Below, piece after piece: positions 11,232 through 24,556 of a stretch of DNA of 64,000 nucleotides. Numbering within the stretch: position 1 is the stretch's first letter; each line of letters starts with the position of its first letter. The notes beneath the pieces are model-generated. The model made no database searches and was not told the origin of the DNA. It worked only from the letters and a program-made list of their open reading frames with translations. Both the position numbers and the translations under genes were made by a program. Source of the DNA: Omphiscola glabra (lineage: Eukaryota > Mollusca > Gastropoda > Lymnaeidae); NCBI GenBank assembly GCA_964017045.1, contig OZ024809.1, forward strand, positions 30,525,354-30,589,353, in the 5' to 3' direction.

Positions 11232-12416
11232 GGACTTTGTACCGCGCTTCGAGCCTTTGGGGATGAAGCGTGATTTTGTTCAAATAAATTTAATTATTAT
11301 TAGTAGTATGATTATTATTTTAAAAAAAGCTGACAAAGTGGTGCAAACGTGTAGGAATTTTATTTTGCGCGCCTATTGAACACAGCTTTACAACCATACA
11401 TACCTGCCTGCAGTATTATCATTCCTGGTGAAGTTGACTCCTACAGTCTTTATGGTTAGTCCGTGGTTTGGAGGCCACCAAGAACTGACATCATATTGGA
11501 TAAGTCGGTGTTGGCACCCCACCAGCAACTTACGTACAAGAATAATGATAATTATATGTCCTTAACATCCACACACAAGCACACGCACACATACAGACAC
11601 ACATGTATTCACCATTCTTATTACCTACCCTTGTATTGTAGAATTAAGTTACCAGTGACTCAGTCTTACGACCGCACCGGAACCACTCAGCTACGCCTGT
11701 AAGGAAGTAGCGACTGTTTTATGCTTTGCAGCACCAGTGAATTCCTTCTTGTTTTCTTAAGGGCGTAAAAAAGGGAAAAGGGGGGGGGGGGATTTAAATA
11801 GCAGACGTGGTTCAGATTTAAAATGGCGGGCATCGAGTGGTGGAAAAAAAAACACACAAAAAAAAACCGATCCGAAACAAAATATTTCTACCGTTTTTTA
11901 TGAAATTAGTTTTAAAGCGTTTGTTGAAATCGCGAATAAACTGGGTGTGGGGGAGAGAGGTCCGGGGGAGCTCTTTGCCAGATCCGAGGGCGCTAATTCA
12001 GATCAGATGTTCGCTTTGGTATTGTCGTTCCTGGACTGCGGATTCGCTCAGAGTCGCTTTACGATTTGCATGCTCGCAGAGCGCGACCGAGCTGATGCTT
12101 TTGTCAGGACGTACGCAAGAGTGGGCTGCAGTCTAGGGAGTGGGGTGTGAGGGGGCGCCATGTGAAAAAAACATGTCTCATTAAGCCCTGATTTCGGGCC
12201 GGTCGAATATTTGGGGTTGTTTTCCTTGTTGGGGGGTGAATGGGCGAAAGGGGCATTAATTATAATGATGATAGCAAACGGATAAATATTTTGTCAGACT
12301 TTGGGGGTGAGCAGAGCCACCTCTCTTTAACCCACTGCACGCCGCCTAATGGGGCCGCCTAATAGGGTCGAGATATGTTTGTTGGTTCAAATACATAGAA
12401 CTATTTAAGTTTTTAT
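11232..12416. other. Unique intron sequence
   Basis: Contains a G run near 11780 and a GC-richer patch at 11950-12150. No recognised gene. Confidence 0.5.
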
Positions 12417-12909
12417 ACTAAAATAGAAGAGAGAATTAAGACAATTACCAGGATAGAAGATAGAATTGAGACAATTACCAGGATAGAAGATAGAATTAAG
12501 ACAATTTCCAGGCTAAAAGAGAGAATTAAGACAATTACCAGGATAGAGGATAGAATTAAGACAATTACCAGGATAGAAGATAGAATTGAGACAATTACCA
12601 GGATATAAGATAGAATTGAGACAATTACCAGGATAGAAGATATAATTAAGACAATTACCAGGATAGAAGATATAATTAAGACAATTACCAGGATAGAAGA
12701 TAGAATAAAGACAATTACCAGGATAGAAGATAGAATTAAGACAATTACCAGGATAGAAGATAGAATTGAGACAATTACCAGGATAGAAGATATAATTAAG
12801 ACAATTACCAGGATAGAAGATAGAATAAAGACAATTACCAAGATAGAAGATAGAATTAAGACAATTACCAGGATAGAAGATAGAATTAAGACAATTACCA
12901 AGATAGAAG
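12417..12909. repeat. 30-bp minisatellite, about 16 copies
   Basis: ACAATTACCAGGATAGAAGA followed by TAGAATTAAG repeats. The antisense frame stays open only because 30 is a multiple of three. Confidence 0.95.
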
Positions 12910-13949
12910 TGAGAGTGTTCAGAAAATTACCAGGCTCAAAACAATGAATGAAATGGAAGGAAATGATACATCTTTTTATAAAGAAAAATGTATGTAATAC
13001 TTAGATATTAATATCCATTAAAACAATAATAAATATAAAAATAATAGTATTACTATGAGACATAAAATATTTCTATGAGTATTACAGATCTGTGACCAAG
13101 CAAAATTGCAAAGTCATGTTACGTAACAGTTGCAACTTTTTCTTTTCACATTTTCTTTGTTAAGAATATAATGAATGAGTTATTGTATTTTTTAAATATA
13201 TTTTTGTCTAGTGTTAGACAGTTCCCCCCCCCCCTTTTTTTTCTCTTCCCCCCCCCCCCCCCCCCCCCCGATTCTTCAATTTATGATACCTTCCCAGCCA
13301 TTTAAGTTCTTAACTTAGAATTCTAATTGGTTGACGCAAAAAATTGTGGAATTGGTGACAGGAACCAGAATGCTTCTCCCCTCCTCCTCCACTCCCCCCC
13401 CCCCCCAAACCGGGGTGAAAATGGGGAGATAATTTGTGGAGACAACTCTGAAACAAACACACTTGTAAAAAGAATATTTTTAAAACTTAAAAAAAATGAA
13501 TAATTTTGTTAAAAATAATTGCAAGGGATACAATAAAATCATCCGTTAGATGGGTAACAAGGGAAGATAACTGTGTCATTTAGTGCAGCGGCGGAAATCA
13601 TGAGAAGTGGCATATTAGTTAATTACAGCTATATTATATTTTTTTCTTGAACACCAACGGATTTTCCCAATGATAGTCAATGAATTTGTTAGAGATAAAA
13701 ATATAGTTGTCCTATATCAGAGCGACCACTATCAGAACAACAAGAAATGACTTCTGTGACGCAATCAAACAAGTCTCAGCCATGACTGCGACACAGTCAA
13801 ACACACCTGTTCTAATAATAAAGTCATAACGGGAACGGCTACCGTTAAAATAACAGGCATGGCTACCCCACAAGGCAATCAAACACGTCAGCAATCATGG
13901 CTACCCTACCAGAAGGCAATCAAACACACAACAATCACAGCCTCTGCAT
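12910..13949. other. AT-rich intron sequence with long C runs
   Basis: Includes a 22-C run at 13248-13269 and another at about 13396-13406. AATCAAACA-type motifs at 13760-13930 lead into the next array. Confidence 0.55.
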
Positions 13950-14115
13950 GGTAGCTCTAATGGCTACTGCAGCAGCACCACCACACAAGGTAGCTCTAAT
14001 GGCTACTGCAGCAGCACCACCACACAAGGTAGCTCTAATGGCTACTGCAGCATCACCACCACACAAGGTAGCTATAATGGCTACTGCAGCAACACCGCCA
14101 GACAAAGTAGCTATA
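13950..14115. repeat. 39-bp minisatellite, about 4 copies
   Basis: GGTAGCTCTAATGGCTACTG followed by CAGCAGCACCACCACACAA. It is in frame, so both strands look open. Confidence 0.9.
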
Positions 14116-14480
14116 TTTGCCACCACACCGTTACCGGGCGAGGTAGCAAATACTATGGCTACCACGGTGTAATTATGTCACACAGCTGCGGAATTAACCA
14201 AACAACAAGCGCAAACAGCGACCATTGATTAGCAGACGCCAAAATGGCGCCGCCCGGGTGACGTAGAGAGGGAACAGAATGAAGACTAAAAAATACTAAA
14301 TTAAAAGCGATGGATTGAATTTGCATTTTGTATTTATTATAACGAAAAAAAATTGTCTGATTAAGTGCAATAACTGTTAAATAATATCAGGTGATGGCCC
14401 TGGCGTGATGGGTTAGGGGGGGGGGGAAGGGGAGGGAGGGGTTGGAAAAGGAGAGCAGAAGTGATGTGAATCACGGGTTC
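14116..14480. other. Unique intron sequence
   Basis: Includes AAAATGGCGCCGCCCGGG at about 14240 (an E2F/YY1-like GC patch) and a G run at about 14416. Confidence 0.5.
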
Positions 14481-15045
14481 TTTGTATTTGAGGTGGTTTT
14501 GTTGGTATTTGTGGTGGTTTTGTTGGTATTTGTGGTGGTTTTGTTGGTATTTGTGGTGGTTTTGTTGGTATTTGTTGTGGTTTGTTGGTATTTGTGGTGG
14601 TTTTGTTGGTATTTGTGGTGGTTTGTTGGTAATTGTGGTGGTTTTGTTGGTATTTATGGTGGTTTGTTGGTATTTGTGGTGGTTTTGTTGGTATTTGTGG
14701 TGGTTTTGTTGGTATTTGTGGTGGTTTTGTTGGTATTTGTGGTGGTTTTGTTGGTATTTGTGGTGGTTTTGTTGGTATTTGTGGTTGTTTTGTTGGTATT
14801 TGTGGTGGTTTTGTTGGTATTTGAGGTGGTTTTGTTGGTATTTGTGGTGTTTTTGTTGGTATTTGAGGTGGTTTTGTTGGTATTTCTGGTGGTTTTGTTG
14901 GTATTTGTGGTGGTTTTTTTGGTATTTGTGGTGGTTTTGTTGGTATTTGTGGTGGTTTTGTTGGTATTTGTGGTGGTTTTGTTGGTATTTGTGATGGTTT
15001 TGTTGGTATTTGTGGGGGTTTTGTTGGTATTTGAGGTGGTTTTGT
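14481..15045. repeat. 21-bp G/T-only minisatellite, about 26 copies
   Basis: Unit GTTTTGTTGGTATTTGTGGT plus one G. The + strand is almost devoid of C and low in A. Confidence 0.95.
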
Positions 15046-15139
15046 TAACCTGTGGTGTTGTTGATATGTAAGAGTTGATAAAATGTGTGCCGTTGATAAG
15101 AGTTGGGTTTGTTAACAGAAGTTGATTTGATTAAGAGGG

Positions 15140-15535
15140 GTTGTTATGTGGGTTGTTATGTGGGTTGCTATGTGTGGTTGTTATGTGGGTTGTTATGTGT
15201 GGTTGTTATGTGGGTTGTTATGTGTGGTTGTTATGTGGGTTGTTATGTGTGGTTGTTATGTGGGTTGCTATGTGTGGTTGTTATGTGGGTTGTTATGTGT
15301 GGTGGTTATGTGGGTTGTTATGTGTGGTTGTTATGTGGGTTGTTATGTGGGTTGTTATGTGGGTTGCTATGTGTGGTTGTTATGTGGGTTGCTATGTGTG
15401 GTTGTTATGTGGGTTGCTATGTGTGGTTGTTATGTGGGTTGTTATGTGTGGTGGTTATGTGGGTTGTTATGTGTGGTTGTTATGTGGGTTGTTATGTGGG
15501 TTGTTATGTGTGGTTATTATGCGTGGTTGTTATGG
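15140..15535. repeat. 12/13-bp alternating G/T-rich minisatellite
   Basis: Units TTGTTATGTGGG and TTGTTATGTGTGG alternate, with some blocks of the same type. It lies next to another G/T-rich array. Confidence 0.93.
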
Positions 15536-16910
15536 GACATTAAAAGGTGAGATTTTTAACATTCATGATTGTTGATGTGTGATTGTTGATATAAGGGAAG
15601 GTTAGCTTAGATGTTGGTCAAGGTTGATGATCACCTCCTTTCTATCAAATATTTGTTTCGTAAAATTATGTCCAAAACTTTTACACCGGGTCCGCGGAAC
15701 GCTAAAAATAGCTGACAGTCGGCACACACCCTAACATGATACTACACTTTTTTTTTTTTAATTACATATTTTATTTGCGTTAACTTGTAGGATCTTTAGT
15801 GAAATTTCAAATCAAATTTTATGTGCCCTTGTGTGTCCTTATGTGCCCTTGTTAGTCCTTATGTGTCCTTGTTGATACGTCCGGGTATTTAGGATGCTGT
15901 AGGATCGAGTTTGATATCATTATTAGCATTTACGGGAAATCTAGTAGTCTTGCCAAAAAACAATAATTTAAAAAAATCAAAAATTTCGATCAGCTCCCGC
16001 GACGTGCGATAAGGCGAATCGGCTTTTCCCCACTAACAACCCCAAAAGACCAACAAACACTCCATCAAAGTTAACAGCTTGGAAATACACGGAGAGGGGG
16101 GTGGGGTGGAGCTCAACCATTCTACAACAAACTGTCTGGACGATATGCGTTAGATGCTTTGCACAAACACACACACACAGACGCGAGCATTTACACTGCA
16201 TTCGCTCTCACTGCTGCTAACCAGGGGCCTGTTTTCTCACACACTGCGTCATTTAACTCTGCGACTTCAACTACTTCAAGAATTTTAACAAAAGATAAGA
16301 CGAAATTTGACCGTGTCCATCCCTCCCCCGCCTCCCAAAAGAGACACACACCCACCACTCACACGCACACACAATAAATTGAATATTTTGTTAAAATATT
16401 TAAAAAAAACAAAAAACTTTAGATGTTTTAAATTTAAACTATATCCGATTACGATTCAGATTCAAAAGACGAACAAGTACGAGTCCGAGTCTCCGACTTC
16501 TGTAATTAACGAGTACGATTACTTTTCCTCCGATCGCCACGATCCTTGCTTAAGCGATATGCTGCCCGCTAATTGATAACTTACATTTTAATTGATCTTT
16601 TGGGTTGGGGAGATGGGAGGTGGGAAGTTTAGATGGAAGGGAAAATAGTAAAAAGTGGGTGTCTTTTGGTGGAGTTGGGGGGGGGGGGGTGTTCAGGTAT
16701 CATTTTAAGATAGTTAAACGCAAAGTTTAATGAGATGGAAAGATGAAGATATAAAAAAAAGGTCTTGAGAGATGTTTGTAGAAATGAGGGTACGATGGAT
16801 TGTTGGCCGGAGAGTGATTGAAATAACAGAGAGAAAGGCTTGACGTCTGCTCAAGTGTGTAATGTCTTATGCAGAGAGATTGAAGAACGTTACACAGTTC
16901 TGGAGTTTTC
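15536..16910. other. Unique intron sequence
   Basis: Short TGTGCCCTTGTGTGTCCTTA repetition at 15820-15875. No gene was recognised. Confidence 0.5.
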
Positions 16911-17051
16911 ATGAGAGAGAGAGAGAACTGAGAAAGAGAGAGAGAAAGAAAGAGAGGGGAGGAGAGGGGGGAGAGAAGTAGAGATTGAGAGGAAGGGAGA
17001 GAGAGGCAGACAGAGAGTGACAGAAAGAGAGAGAAAGAGAGAGAGAGACTG
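16911..17051. repeat. Purine-rich (GA)n tract
   Basis: GAGAGA/GAAAGA repeats interrupted by CAGACAGAG. Confidence 0.85.
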
Positions 17052-17914
17052 GGAGCAAGACGATATATCATCATAAAACGTCAATTCGCGTTGAGGTTGT
17101 GAAGTGTTCTGGTGGGCTCCCCACGGACCTGGTTGGGAAACGCGGATCAGTGTTGTAAGGGTTAGGGTCAGGGTTAGTGTGGACGCCATGACGTCCTTCG
17201 TGAAAATCTGCCCACTAAGTTCTGGGCACCTGAATGACACCATTGCCGGGTTGGATGTCATTTATTTACTTTTTTTTAAAAAACAAATGAATACAACTTC
17301 GGATGTTCAATAAACATGAACTGAAATTGTATTTAAAAATTAAAATGATTTTGGGGGGGGGGGGGGGGGTTATTTAAACGCATTAGGTGACCTCGTGCAT
17401 GATGAGAATGTTTTTTTAATAATTTTTTTCAACTGATCTTTAGGCCTACTAGTTTTTCTTAGGCAAAAAAAAGGGGTTTTGGGGGGGGGGGGGGGGATAT
17501 ATAGAGCTTAGTGTAACCTAACAATGATGTTTCCGAAATATTGACAGTAAAATCTCATGTAAAGTGTATAATATCATCTTGGGAAATCACATAAAAGACG
17601 AATACTTTTTTAAAAAAATAAAATAAAATCATTTCTAGCAGTTTTCACTACTTTCAAATAGCAGCGACCAAAAAAAATATATATATTGTTTTCCAAACTT
17701 CTACAGAACTCTCTGATTTCGATTGATTTGAACAGATTTTACACACACCTCAGCTAATAAGCTAGTATAATAATAATAATGTGTGTGTGTGTGTGTCTGT
17801 GTGTGTGTGTGTGTGTGAGGGGGGAGTGGTGGAGATATCTGGAAATGATAATTGCAAATTATTAATTTGTTTAAATTGCATTTTCTAGAGGGCTAATGAT
17901 GACTCTTCGAATAT
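17052..17914. other. Intron sequence with G runs and (GT)n
   Basis: A short telomere-like GGGTTAGGGTCAGGGTTAG at about 17160, G runs at about 17351-17369 and 17480-17496, and a GT microsatellite at 17780-17818. No gene. Confidence 0.55.
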
Positions 17915-18255
17915 TTGGTGCAATGTGTCTCAATTGATTCGTATTATTGGTGCAAAGTGTCTCAATTGATTCGTAGTATTGGTGCAAAGTGTCTCAATTG
18001 ATTCGTATTATTGGTGCAAAGTGTCTCAATTGATTCGCATTATTGGTGCAAAGTGTCTCAATTGATTCGTATTATTGGTGCAAAGCGTCTCAATTGATTC
18101 GTATTATTGGTGCAAAGTGTCTCAATTGATTCGCATTATTGGTGCAAAGTGTCTCAATTGATTCGTATTATTGGTGCAAAGCGTCTCAATTGATTCGTAT
18201 TATTGGTGCAAAGTGTCTCAATTGATTCGCATTATTGGTGCAAAGTGTCTCAATG
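17915..18255. repeat. 32-bp minisatellite, about 10-11 copies, 96-bp higher-order period
   Basis: TTGGTGCAAAGTGTCTCAAT then TGATTCGTATTA. The variants CGCATTA and AAAGCGTC recur every third unit through the second half. Confidence 0.93.
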
Positions 18256-19313
18256 GAATGTATCCTACTCAACAATTTCACGACTTTTCACATTCTCACC
18301 GGTCTGCTAGGCAATTGTTATGTTATAATTTATAGAGACTTAGTTATGGTAAGTGAAGTTGTTTTTTTTTACAGTGGAAAGTAACAACAACAACACAACA
18401 AATAAAGTATCGGAGGGACCGGGGGGGGGGGGGAGCCGTGGGATTAAATTCAAACGACCCCCATCTTTTTTCCGAATTAATCAAATGACAAATTATTGCC
18501 TCTTTATTAAGTAAAATACTTTTAATTTTTCGCTGGTTTAAGTACAATAAATATGTATACACAATCTTACCAAATGGAGCTGAATTATAAGAATTATAAT
18601 CTTCTCTTTTCTTCTCGTCATAGTCAACATAATAACAGAGTTGTCATTCTTTTAAGCAACTCTAATTTTTATCTAATTTTTCTAAAAATTATTTGATTTT
18701 AAGTCTTGAGAATAATTTAATGACAAACACATATAATTAGATAGTCGCAGATTTATGGCCCTTGAATTACAGCCACTCTGTCAGCCAATCAACACAATAC
18801 TTTTTAAAAAAAATTTTTAAATGTATAAATATATTCATCGGGAAAAGTATACTGTTTTGTATTTGAAATCTACATCTATATATATATTAGATAGATTTAC
18901 ACATACATATTAGACAGATTTACATATAGCTATTAGATAGATTTAGATATACATTAATGGGGTGGGGGGGGCGCTCAGATTCAATGTTTAAAACCACCTC
19001 TGATAAAAAAAAACCTATTCGGACGCCCCTGGTATCGATCTCTGATAATTCAATGCATATTTACAATACTGAATACTGGAGGACGACCTGACCCCCCCTT
19101 AACCCCCCAACCATCCTCTGCCGCCTGTAGTGTTTGTGTGTGTGTGTTATTTTCAAACCAAGTCGCTTGCAGCGTCATCCTCTGGCCACACACATTGCAC
19201 GGGAGAATGAGCGCTCCCCCCCCCCCCCCAAGCGATGGCACTACTCTGTTGACATCTTTGGAAGCCTCTGTTTGACTTAACATGACAGTGTCTTGGCCCT
19301 TTTTTTTTTTTTT
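18256..19313. other. AT-rich intron sequence
   Basis: GATAGATTTACATATA-like repetition at about 18880-18960, and homopolymers at 18420-18433 and 19218-19229. No gene. Confidence 0.5.
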
Positions 19314-19662
19314 GGCTGTCAATGCTATCAGTGCTGTCAGTGCTGTCAGTGATGTCAATGATGTCAGTGCTGTCAGTGCTGTCAGTGCTGTCAGTGCTGT
19401 CAGTGCTGTCAGTGCTGTCAGTGCTGCCAGTGATGTCAATGCTGTCAGTGCTGCCAATGCTGTCAGTGCTGTCAATGCTGTCAATGCTGTCAATGATGTC
19501 AATGCTGTCAATGATGTCAATGCTGTCAATGCTGTCAGTGCTGTGAATGATGTCAATGCTGTCAGTGCTGTCAGTGCTGTCAGTGATGTCAGTGCTGTCA
19601 GTGCTGTCAGTGCTGTCAGTGCTGTCAATGCTGTCAATGCTGTCAATGCTGTCAGTGCTGCC
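19314..19662. repeat. 9-bp minisatellite, about 38 copies
   Basis: Unit GTCAGTGCT with GTCAATGCT and GTCAATGAT variants. The multiple-of-three period leaves four frames open. Confidence 0.95.
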
Positions 19663-20539
19663 ACTCTTAAAATAACTTTTCAATCTATTTAAAATTAAAA
19701 TAATTCTCAACATCCCAAAGCGCTGGATTTTGTCTTTGTACACTTCTCAAAACTTAATCCAATTTTGGAATATTCTAAATTAATATCTAGGTCTAAATGG
19801 TAGGCGTTCTTTTTGTTTTCCCCCTTTTTTTACATTATACAAATTTCATAGGTCAAGAGTTGGGACCCATAACCCAATTATAAGACTTTTTTTTCTTTTT
19901 AAAGTAAAAATAGCATTGCTTTTCATAATATGAGTTATTTCCCATTTTTTAAAACTATTTTTTTTTCAAGACTCACACAAAATTAAAACTTATAAAACTT
20001 ATTTTAATTGTAAATCGTATCAAAGTTTTTAGTTTTTAAATTCGGTTTGTTTCGTTTAGTTTCTACCCCTCTCCCCCCCCCCCCTACATTAAGTCACACG
20101 CATTGCATTCATCACTTATTATTGAAAAGGGGGGGGGGGGGTCAAGGTAGTTCTCTAGCTTATGGGGTCCTGGTAGTTCTCTTCTCAGGTGCCGACTCTG
20201 ATATTTTTATAAATTCACTAAAATGTTTTGTCTATGAGAAGGAAAAATAAAATAATTTTTTTTTTGTTCACTAAAGCGGTTTTACCTGAATATAACCAGG
20301 ACCCGGTTGCAACCAGAAACCAGCTGCCGTAAACAAGCCAACTCTTCATTGCCCCCCCCCCCCTCTGACCACAAACAACAAACATCATGTTTTGTATCAT
20401 ATGTAGGACCAAGTCATTCCATTAATGCAACGTGTGATTTAAACACGTGTTTTCGACAATTTCAGAAACTAATTTTTTTTTTTAAAATGTCCAAAATATT
20501 CACATCCTTTTCTGTAGTTACTGTTCAGAAAACCCTTCT
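19663..20539. other. AT-rich intron sequence
   Basis: Several C or G runs (about 20072-20084, 20128-20140, 20352-20363). No gene. Confidence 0.5.
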
Positions 20540-20762
20540 TTCTATAACCGGTCTATCCAGCCTCTCTTTCATCGGTCTATCCAGCCTCTCTTTCATCGGT
20601 CTATCCATCGTCTCTTTCATCGGTCTATCCATCCTCTCTTTCATCGGTCTATCCAGCCTCTCTTTCATCGGTCTATCCAGCCTCTCTTTCATCAGTCTAT
20701 CCATCCTTTCTATCATTGGTCTATCCACCGTTTCTTTCATATGTCTATCCATACTTTCTTTC
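20540..20762. repeat. 24-bp minisatellite, about 9 copies
   Basis: TCTTTCATCGGTCTATCCAG followed by CCTC, decaying to the right. Confidence 0.93.
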
Positions 20763-21734
20763 CATCTCTTACTCATTCGTGCCTACCTCCATTCAATCTC
20801 ACAGTTTCATCTTCTTCTCATTACCTTGCCTGAGTAAAAGATTCACCTCCCGGCGTCTCTTTACTTCTCCCCCCTCTTCACTCCGCGACTCCTTACACTA
20901 TCAATTACCCATTCACTTCTCCCTCAAGCCTGGGCTCATTCAGCGCCCCCCCCCATCTCACACCCACTCACCCACTCGGGGCGCCACTATATAACATTTA
21001 TCAGCCCTCATTCAGGCCATTTATTCTGGGTGCTGTAATAAGTTTACAAGTCGCTGTATCTACTCATCAAGAGTCCCGTGTACACATACGTTTTTGCAAC
21101 TGCTGCAAACAGTTAGAAGTTGGGTAACTTTGGAAGGGGGGGTACTCAACCGGTTATTTTTAACGACAGATGACTTAAAGTTGGTCCTTTTAATCACATC
21201 ACCCATAAATTAACAATACATTGGATTTTTTTTTAATTACGCGTTTGACAAATGATCTGGTATGCCATGAGTCAGTTCAGGTACCTTTATGGTAGCAGTT
21301 GTCGCGAGATATCATCTGCACGAATTACCCCCCCCCCCCTTTTTTTTTTTTTCAAACCAGAAAATATATTAAAGACAGAACAGAGACATAGAGGTTGTAC
21401 ATTGGACAATGAAGTAAGATGTCTCTTAAGCCTTGGCCATTTAACTTTACTCTGCCCCATCTCCCTCGTAGAGCAGACGACGTGTTCGTTCATCCAGGGG
21501 AAAGGGCCAACAGTCCGAGCTCTGAGAATTAGGTCAGTCCACGAATTCCCTATTGCAAGCTTCTTTGCAAAATTTTGAGGACAGTGGATTTTTTAATTAC
21601 TTTTTTAAACATATTTTCTTTGCGCCAGATACAATATCGTATAATAAATATTATATAAAATTAACTTTTAACTAATGTCGCGAACAAATATATTGTTTAT
21701 ATATTACCCAGACTTAAGGTCTTCTCATTGTTCG
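20763..21734. other. Unique intron sequence
   Basis: C and T homopolymers at about 21329-21352. No gene. Confidence 0.5.
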
Positions 21735-22108
21735 CATGTGGGAGAAGAGGGTTTGGTAAAATGTGGGAGAAGGGGGTTTGGTTACATGTGGGAAGGGGGT
21801 TTGGTCACGTGTGGGAGAAGGGGGTTTGGTAACATGTGGAAGAAGAGGGTTTGGTAACATGTGGGAGAAGGGGGTTTGGTAACATGTGGGAGAAGGGGGT
21901 TTGGTCACATGTGGGAGAAGGAAGTTGGGTCACATGTGGGAGAAGGGGGTTTGGTAACATGTGGGAGATGGGGGTTCGGTCAACTGTGGGAGAAGGGGGT
22001 TTGGTAACCTGTGGGAGAAGGGGGTTTGGTCACATGTGGGAGAAGGGGGTTTGGTCACATGTGGGAGAAGGGGGGTTCGGTCACATGTGGGAGAAGGGGT
22101 TTTGGACG
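21735..22108. repeat. 25-bp minisatellite, about 15 copies
   Basis: Core GTGGGAGAAGGGGGTTTGGT followed by CACAT, AACAT or AACCT. Confidence 0.94.
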
Positions 22109-22324
22109 GACAAAGTAAGAATAAACATGTTGACTCTTTGAGACCAAACGACTTACAGAATTAGTTCTGCGACATGACCTCCCCAGCCGAAATGGAATGA
22201 CTGATGACTTTTCACGGAATGGAAGATTTATTACGGTGGGCTTGATGACGTAATCAAAGATGACCTTATCAACCGCGGTCACTTCAAAGATTATCTCCTT
22301 ATTTATTTACACAAAGATTTTTAA

Positions 22325-22760
22325 GGGGGTCGTTCGCAAATTACGTAACGCTCAGGGGGAGGGGGGTCAAGAATTTCTGACACTTTGTGACAGAGGGGAG
22401 GGGAGGGGTATAAAATTTGTGACTTCACGTTTTTTTTTAAATTTCTTTTTAATTTTTTTTTAATTTTTAAAGCGCACACCTTTTGCGCATATCGAAAAAT
22501 GACGCAAAAACTGCTGTGGCCAATTTACGTTCGGCTTGTGGATGACTTCGTTGTTTTACGTCACAGTTTTCTAATAACATTACATCTTAATCCATTTTGG
22601 GAAAATGTTAAAGAATAAAATCTTACTTAATTTAGAAAAATTTTTGTAGGCGAGACGTGACACTAGGGCGGGGGGTAAAGAATTTATGACCCTTTGTGAC
22701 TGTTGGGGGGGGGGGTCTGAAAAGGTCATTTTTGCGTGACTTAATTGGCCAACGACCCCC
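22325..22760. mobile_element. TIR DNA element (MITE), about 436 bp
   Basis: The left end GGGGGTCGTTCGCAAATTAC is matched in inverse by the right end (GGGGGTCGTTGGCCAATTAA on the minus strand), about 23 of 27 positions. Inside, a GAATTT..TGACACTTTGTGAC-type block occurs twice in direct orientation. No transposase. The superfamily is not assigned. Confidence 0.65.
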
Positions 22761-23815
22761 AAAACGGTTGTCGTTTATGCGTAACATTGTTGCGAAATTA
22801 TTTATTCTTTAAAGAGAAACTAATTCAATAAAAATCTGGTGGGACATCTGTACGTTCATGAACGTGGGGGTGGGAGGGGGGGGGGGGTCGGGGCCTCAAG
22901 TTTCGAAAACGCTGGTGTAATTTAAGTATTCATGTGTATTTAGAGTTAGTTTATTGGGTTTAGTGTAATGAGACATTTAGTTTACAAGTGATACGCTACA
23001 CAGAATATTACAATCTTTATTTTTTTATTACTGACATAATGACTTTATAATATTTGTTCATTATATTTCACCATAACATAATGATTTTTTTTTAAATCAT
23101 CATATTATACTGTTATAAATCTTATAAGGCTTACGGAAAAAAATAATTTTTTGTCAAAACACAAATCCATTTTGTAAAAAGAGTTGTTCTAATTTTATTA
23201 AAATATGTATCTTTTTTTTTTATTTTTATAAGCTGTACATCTAGCATAGCATGTAGCAGTGTCACGTTGCAGCCCCCCAAGCCGGGAGTCTGTCGGCTGC
23301 TATCTGTGTGCTTCACATTTAATTTAACTCAGGTGCCGCATAACCCGACCGTGTACACGCGCGTAGCCCCGGAATGATAACCAAAATTTCTCTACTCTAA
23401 AAAGTCTACTCTACGACGCCGATGTCCTAACACGAGAGGGCGCTCGAATCGCTCGTTTTGAATGCTGGGATAGGAATGTCTGCTTTACATAACACCCCCT
23501 CCCCCCCCTCTCACCCACCCCGGCCCTATTTTTTTTTTTTTTAAAACAGACACATTTCATTGTTTAGCTGAATAATCCAAAATATTTCTTCTTTTTTTTT
23601 TCCATTAATATTAATTATAATTATTTTTTAAATTATTTTCATTTTTTGTTATAAAAAAAAAAAATTTTGTCGTCTGCTATATGTGAAAGTAACAGCCAAT
23701 AGCTAAAGTGTTTATAGATTCAATGTTACACGTTACAAATTTTCGTTAAAATTTTGTTTAACACTGAACTAAGCCTCGGACGTGATTGTAAAGAGCATTT
23801 AATATATAGTATATA
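22761..23815. other. AT-rich intron sequence
   Basis: ATGCGTAACATTGTTGCGAAAT at about 22777-22798 may be a decayed piece of the dispersed repeat found at 35370. Many A/T and G/C homopolymers. Confidence 0.45.
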
Positions 23816-24213
23816 TTATAGAGGTTTACGAGATTTAGTATATATTATAGAAGTTTACACGATTTTAGTATATATTATAGAAGTTTACACGATTTTAGTA
23901 TACATTATAGAAATTTACACGATTTTAGTATATATTATAGAAGTTTACACAATTTGAGTATACATTATAGAAGTTTACACGATTTTAGTATATATTATAG
24001 AAGTTTACACGATTTTAGTATATATTATAGAAGTTTACACAATTTGAGTATACATTATAGAAGTTTACACGATTTGAGTATACATTATAGAAGTTTACAC
24101 GATTTTAGTATATATTATAGAAGTTTACACAATTTGAGTATACATTATAGAAGTTTACACGATTTTAGTATATATTATAGAAGTTTACACGATTTTAGTA
24201 TATATTATAGAGG
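23816..24213. repeat. 30-bp minisatellite, about 13 copies
   Basis: AGTATATATTATAGAAGTTT followed by ACACGATTTT, with TACATT and CAATTTG variants in alternating blocks. Confidence 0.95.
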
Positions 24214-24556
24214 TTTGCCAGATTTTGACCAAAATAGTTTCCTATTTTCGGACTATGTGTCCGCATTTGGCCATTGGAGAAAACTACGTGTGTGTGAGTT
24301 AATCAACCCATAAAATATAACAGTGCGCGCCAAAAGTAACAGAACTGAAATGGACGCATCTTGAATGCGTGCGTGAGTTTGTCCACGGTGCGTAGCTCCA
24401 GCCGCATCATGTTCCCTGGGGTGTCAAAGAAGTCTTGTAGGGCAGTCGTTGGCAATGGGGCGCTCTGGAAGGGGGAAAATCGTCATCGCGGCGCATTGCA
24501 TTCGTCAGTAAGTACAGCATGGAGTGAAGCGGAACCATGTTTGAATTTTAAAAAAA

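Noticed and set aside
12413..12901. 162-codon minus-strand ILVIV repeat frame
   Set aside because: It is a product of the 30-bp minisatellite only.
14442..15071. 209-codon hydrophobic frame (LLVFVVV repeats)
   Set aside because: It is a translation of the 21-bp G/T repeat. The unit is a multiple of three, so all three frames stay open.
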